DNA from: Camarhynchus parvulus
Lineage: Eukaryota; Chordata; Aves; Passeriformes; Thraupidae
Assembly: GCF_901933205.1 (NCBI RefSeq)
Contig: NC_044572.1
Span: forward strand, 25,196,501-25,260,500
Direction of reading: 5' to 3'
DNA length: 64,000 nt
Part shown: piece after piece, positions 54,864-64,000 of the stretch
Layout: the number at the start of each line of letters is the position of its first letter
Numbering within the stretch: the stretch's first letter is position 1
Made by a program: the position numbers and the translations under genes
Notes under the pieces: model-generated
The model's database searches: none
What the model saw: the letters and a program-made list of their open reading frames with translations, nothing else
Told to the model about the DNA's origin: nothing

Positions 54864-56481
54864 ACATATATACTATAAATACTACTCTGTATATGGTCTA
54901 CAGCTTTAGGTAAATCTGATACTTGCCCACATTTTGTGTTCTGGCAGTTATACTAGTTGACCACTGTCTATGGAATGCAGTCACGGAGGTGTCCTCTTCT
55001 TCATTTACATCTTTAGTCATTCCCCCAAAGTCATAGCTGATTCAGGAAGCAATTTGCAAAAGTTGTCTCCTCAACTGAATAACCATGAACTCTAGCATGT
55101 CTCTGATTATTTGCTGTGAGCTTTGCTTAGACAAATCCACATTCATACATAGTATCATGTCTGCTTGTCTAAAAACTGTCTTCTGTAAATCCTAGAATGT
55201 GAACGTAGCAAAGGGTATTTAAGCTGTTTTCAGCCAGCTCAGTTTCTCACTGTTTTCTCTAGTCCAGCTACAATGGATTCAGGTGATACAAATGTCAACA
55301 TTTTACCTTGGAAATTGATAATAATTTGCGCATACAGGGAATGGTGAGGAAATCCCTTCAGAGGTTTTTGTACTTGACTCTTAGAATCCGCAGGACAAAG
55401 TAGTGAGTGTAAGCAGGAGGAATGCATTTCACAGTGCTGATACTTCCACTCTCTCCATACAGGCTCACGCTTTGTCAGCTTAAAAGAAAAGTGCAAAACT
55501 GTTGTGAAAGGGAACCTGCTCATTTTAGCCCATACCACTCAGGCAGTCTTTAGACTGCTTTTGGTATCCTACGATACACAGGGAGAAAACAGAAAGCAGG
55601 AGCAAACAGCATGGCATGTTATTAAGAATAAAAGCAGCTAATAGTGCTTATTATGTAATGGAATTATAGCACTAAACAACGATGGCATTTCTGACACAGT
55701 TGCATTTAGTGGGTATCTGATGGTGGATATCATATTTGATTTCCATCAAGTTAATCGCAAAACATTGATCAAGCAAAAGCAAGCAAAAGTTAAAGGGCTG
55801 AAGGGCAGAAAATAGAGAAATCTGAGGGAGCACTGAAAACAACTGAAGCTATTTGTTTCATGAAGAAGGTAGTATTTGTGTTGTAAGAAATGGATTGTGC
55901 CAGAAAAAAAAAAATGAGCTTAGTAGTCTTGGCTCTCTCAAAAATTCAAGAGCAGACTGACTTTCAAAGAAATTGAAAGGCAATAAGTCTAAAACTACAA
56001 AAGGAGATGTCCTTTTTCGCTGCACATAATTACATTTTTGAAGACACCACTACAAATGCTGCTGCATTAAGGTACTCAAGACCCAACAGATTATTATTTT
56101 TTGTTATGAATACTAAGAATCCTATTCTATTACGTTTACTGGAATAAAACTATATTGAGTCCACAAATTGTGTGTGAATTTTAGAAAATGCTGCTGGAAC
56201 CAAGAAAATATAACTTTGCTTTTCTTTTTTTTTCTTTTTTTTTTAAAGTTTTGGGGTTTTTGTAACTTAGAATTGTTCTGTGGGTAATTTTTATTATGCC
56301 GTGAAAGAATGACTACTTTTGAGTAATAAGAATGCTATATTGCCTGAGATGGAAAGACTCTATTGCTGTGCATACATCCTGAAATAAGAAGCTCCCTTTT
56401 TATACTGCTTCATCATTTCCTCCTTCTTTTGAATGCTTTGTTCATCAGATACTTACCTCTTCAGTTTTGAGTTTGATTACA

Positions 56482-56539
56482 AACATTTGTATTACTTCAA
56501 AAGAGCTTTTAACATTTGTATTTATTCAAAAGAGCTTTT
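56482..56539. repeat. 29-bp tandem duplication
   Basis: Two adjacent copies, 56482-56510 and 56511-56539, each begin AACATTTGTATT and end TTCAAAAGAGCTTTT, with about two internal mismatches. It is non-coding and lies upstream of the gene. Confidence 0.95.
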
Positions 56540-59500
56540 AAATTTCTCTTCTTTTTGGTTCCACTTTTTCCTAAAGCCAATGGGTTTCTAGCATTTGGAA
56601 ACTCCAGTCTAGGTCTTCAGTCATTCTTTGTTATTGGTGTTATCATTTATTCACTTTATGTTAGAATCAGTGACTAAGGAGATTGGCTGTGTTAAATGTG
56701 TTATAATCCATCAATAGGATTTAAAACATGTATTTATTTGTTTCTATTGAAGGTAAAATTATAAATTTAATTTAGAAATTAAAATTTTTACCTTGCAAAA
56801 AAATCCCAGAGATCTGCTTGCTTCTTTCTTTGTCTTTGAAAATCACTCCAAAATAATTCCTGTGGAGTGTCTGGCCCTTTGGTCACAGTTTTTATTCAAT
56901 CCATGTTGGGTTTGACCATGCTGATGAGACAGGGATGTTGTACTGCTACAGCCTCAGCATTGGAAAATATGGTTGTATTTCTTCTGGTGTCAGAGCTGGC
57001 TTGTTTGCAACAAGCAGGGAACTCTCTGCTGTCTAAGAGTAACCTTTACAGTGATATAAAAGGGGCTTAATTCCATGAAATTATAAATAGGTAGCTAATA
57101 GCTGTGTTCAGTAACGAGGAACTGTTGTGATGAGCCCTTTTCAGGGACACTTTTGGCCCTTCTATCACCACACTAGATGATTGCCTGTAGCCCAGCCCCA
57201 GTTTGGTTTATTGCCTCCCTGGCCTCAAGAAGCCTCAGCTTCTGCTTTCTGCTATTTATAAGGAGCACTCCGTTTTCAAAGGTGCTCCGCTCTGTGAAAT
57301 GTCAGACTGATCTTACAGTGTGGTCCAGCTAGCCAGACCTAAAAAATTCTTTTCTTATAACATCAAATCTTGAAGGCAATGACAAAATGGTCTCCACTGT
57401 GGCCAGAAGAACCCATGGTATTTAGTGCACTGAGGTCACAGAGGTCATTCAGAATTGGATCTCTGCATAGAAATGACAGAGCTTTTTATAAACTTCAAAA
57501 GAAAGAATGAAGGTTTCCACAAAAGCGCAGAAGCCACTTCCACTGGAAACTAACAAAAGGTATATTATATAGCTGTCATCTTAATGGGTTTACTATTTTG
57601 GACATGAGGATGAAAATTATGCAGTTCTTCCATTTTCCCTTTTTCTAGACTTGCATTGGTTACACTGTGGTAACCAGTAGACCAGAGCCTTTTCTGTGTA
57701 AAGTGGTGAACATTCAAAGACCTACCACATGAAGTCCCAGTCCTGCAATCAGACACAGAGGGAGCTTCCCATGCATCCAGAGGCCCACTACCAGCCAACA
57801 GAAACATCAAAGATCACTTTTGAAGGTGTAAGCACAGAAACTGAGACAGATTTACTTTGATAAATTCCTCCCATTGAAATGCAGACATATTTTAAATTTC
57901 TTTTTTTATTAATCTCATTAATTGTTAATATTGTTAATTATCTAAAATGTGCAAAAGCTCCTAAAGGGTAACATAAGAGAAGTGATAAGAAAATGCATTT
58001 TAATTCCTAATATAGAGAATTATAATTATGTGATTCTGTGATATTTTTTTTCCTTCCCTGATGTTTTCCAGAATGTGCTATAAAAATAAAAACTTACCAC
58101 TGTCTCCTGGCATGTGGTAACATGGTACTGGCTTTCTTTATTTTTCTTTTCCAGCCAATTCAAAGTCACTATTTTGAAAAATCAAAGTCTTTTTATTTAT
58201 CTTCCTCTGGATCACTTTGTCCAGAGTAAGTGTCCAATATCAACAAAGAAGGATCGTGGTAACTTAGCGTGTCCCTTTGTTCCCTCTGTGGAAAGCGGCA
58301 GTGCTATACATCTTTGCTCCCACTGGCTGCATGGCTGTCAGGCACCAGCATTTTGGGAGTAACTTTCTCAAACTTGGTATTTATACAGACTAATTTATGT
58401 GTAACAGAGGACTCCTCTGGTAAAGAAAGTAGAGCTCTTGAATAAACCAGCATCTCCTTTCCTATAGAAAGCTGGAAACAGGAGCTAGTGGAGACCTTTT
58501 TTGGCAGTGTTAGCTTATAGAAAGCAGCATAAAACTTAATCCAACTGCTTGTTTTTATTGATATTTTCCTGTTGGCAAGGTGTGGAAAATCCTCTCATTT
58601 CAGAACTAGGTCATTTCAGAAAGTTAGAAAGTACTCATATATTTTGATAAATAACTACAAAAATGAAAGTTATGCTCTGACAAATGAAGGAAAGATGATG
58701 TGGTATAAATGTCATATCTTGCCAAATATGTTACAGAAAGATTTTACACACCATGTGGCCCCTTATGAGACATTTTTCTTCATCTCAAGTGCCTGAGAAG
58801 TCTAATCCTGGTCCTAATGGCTGTTCACATTACTGAGATACCCTCAGACCAGCATTTTGGGAGGGCTAGTGCGATGTGGTATACATGCCCTTTCTCAGAT
58901 ATAAATGCCTGCCCCAAAGAACTTCCAGTTTCAAAAGGTCTTAATTTGCTGTCATGGAGAGGACTTGAAATTCAAACACTTGATTAAGTCCTTAGCAATT
59001 ATACAATAAGAGGTTTAGTAGTAATCGTAACATACAAATAAGCCTTTAGGCTTTAAGTATATGTTGTTTTTATTATACTGTAACAAGTTTACCATTATGT
59101 TTCCTTGTGACAGATTGTTTTCTTCCCTGTGGAACACAGCCATTGCTAATATTTCCATTATGCTAATATTCTAAGGGCCAATTATTGATATTTACATCAC
59201 AGCCTTTTTGAAAAAATTACCATTCATGAGTCCATGCCATTCATTTTCCTAGAATGAGTTAATTTTTTTTACCATTAGCATGCCAATTACTTGAGTCTCC
59301 ATAGATTACCCAGATCCTGTGGATACTGCTGTCTGTCATTGCTGCTGAACACTGATTGCTATTCAAGAGCCTGTCATACCAGAGAATATTTTTGTAAAAC
59401 CAAACTGGTTCACTCCAGACACACAAGACCTAGGAATTCAGATGGCCAATCCCAGTCTCCAAGAACTAAACAAACCACACAGCTGAGCTCAGATATGGAA

Positions 59501-62500
59501 AACCCTGCAAACCAAACATCCAACTCAGTATACACAGCAAGCCAAAAAGTCTCCCAGCTACAGAGCCAGGACTGCCAGCTGGGAGTAGCTATTGCTGAAC
59601 AGGAGAACATGAAGGCAGGAGTTGCAAAAATTAGGCAAGAATATTTAAGTTGAAGCAGGGTTTAGCACAGCAATGATGTAATCTGAATGACTGGCTCTGA
59701 AAAAGATTGCATACTGTCAGGACAATGTTTCTTTTCCCTCAGTGATCATGGAGCAGGAGTTCTGCAGAAGGTGTGCAAAGAAGCTGGGGTGGAGGCAGCA
59801 AGAAGCCTCAGGTGGGGACATTCCCAGGGGTATGGCAGCGTGCTCACAAAGAGCTTCTCTTAGCTGCAGCACTAACAGCTCACAGGGACAAATTAAGTTT
59901 ACCAGTGTCCTCACCTGCCTGGCCTGAAGCTGAGCTCCAGAATCATCTCACAGTGTTTTCTGGTATTGATGTTCACCTGGGGCTGGAAATCCTCGGGAGC
60001 AAATGGAGAATGAGATGTGTGAGTGGCTGCAGAGGGAGGAGGGGAGAGAGCTGCTTTAATCTCTGCCTGTTACCTTGAAAAGCCTTTGAAGGGAATGGTT
60101 GCAAGGATTAAAAGCTAGAGTGATTATTTTAACTAATTACATTTTTGAAAATAATAAAATGAGTAAGTTTCAAGCAGAAATATCTATGAGACTGTGAAAC
60201 AATTTCCAAAGAAAAATGGTTCCCAAAACTTCCTTGTTAAGAGTTATTTTAAACTAAATTGGACAAGTAAATAGGGAGGAAATTATGCATAAAATAATGA
60301 AAGCAGTTTCTTATCCAGTAAAAAACTACCTAGAAAACAAAACAAACCAAACTTTAAGTACGTAGGAGTAGAAAGGAATATTCCAGTTTTAAGAACTTGT
60401 TTCTGTCAGAGGTCAGTGTCTCTTTACATAAAGAGGATATGTGCACCATTTAGATTCCTATTCTTCCTGCAGATTCTGCAGACCATCAGTGAAATATTTT
60501 GCAAAATATAGTAATTTCTTTAAAACTATATTATGCATCATTCCTTGTGAGCAGCACATAACTTTGCACAAATAACTGTCACATAGCACAAAAAATGCAG
60601 TATATTGTCAGATGTTGGAAGACTCTTGAGGAGCCTTTTTTGACATATAGCATGTTTACTGTGCTTTGTTGACAAATCTGTTTTTAATAGCTTAAGACAT
60701 AAAGGCAATAATAATGTCCAAATTCCTTTAGAATTTCAGAGAAGGACCAGAATATTAAGGTATCTGTTTTATGGCAATTCCAGCACTTCCCATTGTGTAA
60801 TTTGATTCCTAACACATCCTGGCACTGTTCTGCATTTAAATATTTTTAACATAACATTAAATTACCTGAATACAATTCAACTGAAGTTAATCTAGTATAG
60901 ATTTCCATTAGTACCTAGAAGTCATGTGTTTTTAAATACGCTTACCAAGCGAATCAGCTCGGTTAGCAGGGAAGCACCTCTGAGCCCCTTTCACCGATGA
61001 AAAACTGAGATACAGAGATACCACAAGTAACATCACCCAAATATGTAAGTCACATCTTCAAAAGCAAGTTATGCATCCAAAGAACAAACCTTGGGATTTC
61101 ATGGGCTGTCAGCTCCTACTAAAATAATTGGAAATTAGGCCTGGGAATATGTGAATACCATAGGCTTGTTAATTGAATGTCACCAATATTATCACTTACA
61201 AATCCAGAGGGAGAAGGAAAACAGGTACCCCATTCCTGTAGTCAAATCACTGGGCCTTTCTTTAGCATTTATTTGCCGTATACATTGCTAAAGGACAATT
61301 GTGTGCTTTGGAATGGCTTCATGTGTTTTGCTAAAACATTTTAACAAAAAAGAAAAATTGAGGCCCATCTGTTCCTTTAGTGCCTCTGAGGTTAAGCTGT
61401 AGTTGAGCAGGAATTGGCAGGATTTCAGTCTTGGTCACAGGTACTTAAAACCTCCCTAAGTTCCATTTTAATCACATAAGCCCTTTTCTAGATCAAGACT
61501 TAAAGTACAAATCCGTCTCAGAAATTTTATCCTAAGAGAATGTCCTGGGGTCATGTCGAAGGCCTGTAAGAGGAAGAATTGAAATTAGGTGATATCCTCA
61601 AATAAAGTTCTCTGAATACCCTTCCCAAAAATTTTATTTATGTTGTAATAAGCTAATGGTGATTTTTGCTGCTCTGAAATATATCAGAAAATCATAGCAA
61701 GCTACCTATTTTCAGAGCAAATGAAAGATGCCTTTCAAAAAGGGGTAGATATTTACATCCAAAGGCTTTTTTGTTTCTGTAGTTGAGGCGGGAAAATGCA
61801 TTATTCCTGATCATATAGGCTGTGTTTGCTTTGCATGGAAATCATGGTTAGAAGGTCAGAGTGGAATTAGGATGTCTCAGCACGAGATATTCACAACTGT
61901 GGAAACTGTGAATGAAGGGGGAGGTGAGAGGGTTACCTGAAGCTGACAGCAGTACTGAAATAGGTGGGGACTTCCACGGTGCACATAGCAAAGGGAGTAC
62001 AGAGCATCACTGCTCCTGACTAGGAGGCATGGCTGAGCACAGAGAATGAGCAAAGTCACTTGCCATAATTACGAAACATATAAAATGGGGTTTGTGTCTC
62101 CTTTCAACTAAAGTAATGCAACATTCTTACTGTATATGTTATGAATACATTGATTATGCAATCCTTCTTTTGCTGTGGAGAGTATAGAGATGGCACTTTA
62201 TGATTTTGTGGGTAAGCAAGTTGAAGAGGAAAACCTGTGACTCTGCTGATGTAAGTTGTTCTTGCCTTAGTAAGACCAATCAAAGGTGACAGTTGCAATG
62301 CTTGATGATTTCCCTTTTCTTTCTAAATAATCTGTGTTTATGAAAATAGCCACACCATTAGTGTGGTTTGTTGTCCCATTTAACACAAAAAAAATAGAAT
62401 CAGTTGATTGGAATGTTCTCTGCATAAAGCTGGTTAATCTTCTAGTTGAAATTGTTTCTAAAACTTATCATATGATGCTGTGTATTCACATAATACAGGA

Positions 62501-64000
62501 TATGTTGTTACTGTATTTAGGCTTTGCCAAGCCATTATTAGGTTCAGATAAAAGCTGATACCAAGTAATAAAATCATCTAAGTGCAAAAGTAGAAGAAAA
62601 AAAGGAGGTTGCAATGGTTTGGTTTAAACAGAGAGGGAAAATAATTTCTTCTCATATACAACATGAAATAAAGCTTCTCAAAGTTACTTTTAAATGTAGC
62701 CTGTGGATTTTATACCTTTAATCTTTGGTAGTCACATCCTTTTCTTTCCAGTCCTGTGTATGGAGTCATAAACACTCTTTTATTAGAGAGGGGAAAAAAG
62801 TAAGAAATTGTGCAGTTAAAGAGGTCTTTGAATGCTTGTTTACTCTCAGACCCCTGGAAAGCAGCTTTTAAAATAAAGCAGAAAAGATGGCTGTCTGACA
62901 TGCAAGGAAGATTTATCTTTCTTCAAATACATTTTAATGAACATGGAAGATTTTAAACTCTCTGTCTCTGACTGTACACCTTGCTATTCCCTTTGAAAGC
63001 AGTTTAATTTCTGTTAGCATGCAGATACTGCTGAGACTCTGAGACTGCTAAAACAACAAAAAAAAGAGGGCCTAATTTTATAAGAAAATCTGTTCTAGTA
63101 TCTTAATTTTGCTTTTATTAATTGCTTTTTGCTTGAGATCACAGGTCAATAAACTTGGGGACCAAAGCAAAGGCACTTTGCTCCACGCTTCACCTGCTAC
63201 ACTATTTGAAACTTCAAAAAGTTGCATGCTGAACACATCAAAGATTGGTTGGGGTCTTTTAATACAGTAAAGGTATATAATAGAGCTTTTGTGTTTTCTT
63301 CTGAAAACTAATAAGCATCCTGAACTTTTAAAATAAAATCCTGACATTAGTTCAATCGGGCAAATTGAGTAAATCCCATGTTTCGACATGAAACAGTCTC
63401 TTGTTCTCATCTGATGGAAGTGAATATCCCGGTATTTTAGCTTTTAGGTCTAGGAGTCTGAAAATGTCAGAGCAGTTTATGCCTGTGGATAGATATCCAG
63501 TGAGGAAATATCATCCATAAAGAAAAACAGTGGATTAATTTTGTCATACACTTGTTTTATCATCCCACCTTGGTTTCAGATGTCCAATAGTTCATGCAAC
63601 GTGCATCGCAAACAGTGCACATTTCTACCTGCAACATCAGGCAGGGCAGGTAGGAATGACAGAGAGTATCCTGTTGCCCTGTCTCATGTTTGGTTGTGGC
63701 ACGTTATTATCCAGCTGGCATGACATATTGCCATGATACAGCACAAACATGGTGTTACTGAGCAAATGTGAAGAGTCTGTCTCCAGGGACCGAGGAAACT
63801 CCGCGTCCGCCGCTCCGCTGCTCCCTCCCGGCACTGCCAGTGTGAGTAGTTGAAAGCTTGAAAGATGGTGAAAGCTGGGGCTCATGCAGACAGGTTGCAG
63901 TGGAAAGGGGACAGAGGACATAATCAGAACTAGCAACATAAGCACTGGCAATGCAGCAGATGTGCCTCTGCTTCAGCTTTTGCAAGCCTTTTAGTTTGAG

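Larger units (their letters stand above)
43300..64000. other. Gene-upstream/intergenic stretch with no recognised gene
   Basis: About 20.7 kb of mostly AT-rich DNA upstream of SLC25A13. I recognised one CR1 copy (44530-44850), a small palindromic element (47310-47348), a perfect hairpin (53578-53628), an AT palindrome (54842-54863), a 29-bp tandem duplication (56482-56539) and a CpG pocket near 63788-63831. No open frame here resembles a known protein and none shows convincing exon structure. In mammals the DNA on this side of SLC25A13 leads toward SEM1 and DLX6/DLX5; if synteny holds in this bird, regulatory sequences could lie here. Confidence 0.7.

Noticed and set aside
57405..57426. A short AGAACCCATGGT segment resembling the seed region of a microRNA known from human SLC25A13
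   Set aside because: It is outside the gene, the match is short, and no hairpin precursor is evident.
59291..60078. Open frames of 120 and 101 codons on the plus strand upstream of the gene
   Set aside because: Gln/Ser-rich composition without a domain, no splice or promoter evidence and no similarity that I recognise.

Overview
The window looks like bird nuclear DNA. It is AT-rich and mostly non-coding, has vertebrate GT-AG splicing and one strong CpG island, and its only recognisable interspersed repeats are 5'-truncated CR1 LINE copies of the avian kind. I saw no operons, bacterial-type genes, CRISPR arrays, tRNA or rRNA genes. The species cannot be named from the sequence alone.

The one gene I can support is the 5' part of SLC25A13 (citrin, the Ca2+-regulated mitochondrial aspartate/glutamate carrier AGC2), on the minus strand. 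Four coding exons are visible: exon 1 at 42365-42376, exon 2 at 18549-18602, exon 3 at 13865-14007 and exon 4 at 6099-6214. They join in frame into the first 108 codons plus one base, covering the start of the N-terminal EF-hand domain. Everything from exon 5 onward, including the whole carrier domain, lies beyond the left edge or was not found. The paralogue SLC25A12 is excluded by the residues of exons 2 and 3.

Layout: 1-6098 is partial intron 4; 6215-13864 intron 3, with a long CR1 copy; 14008-18548 intron 2, with a CR1 copy; 18603-42364 intron 1 (about 23.8 kb), with a CR1 copy, a palindromic TTA/TAA microsatellite, a 71-bp tandem duplication and, near its 5' end, a GC hexanucleotide repeat. 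A CpG island at about 41.7-43.3 kb holds exon 1 and the presumed promoter. From 43.3 to 64 kb there is gene-upstream DNA with no recognisable exon. It contains one CR1 copy, a perfect 23-bp hairpin, a 29-bp tandem duplication and an isolated CpG pocket with a consensus splice donor at the far right.

I found no convincing new multi-gene system. The items most worth checking are the hexanucleotide repeat in the CpG-island part of intron 1, the perfect hairpin at 53.6 kb, the long palindromic microsatellite at 26.3 kb, and the possible unannotated plus-strand first exon at 63.8 kb. In other vertebrates this neighbourhood belongs to the DLX5/DLX6 regulatory landscape, so the empty stretch upstream of the gene may carry enhancers, but that is inference from synteny.
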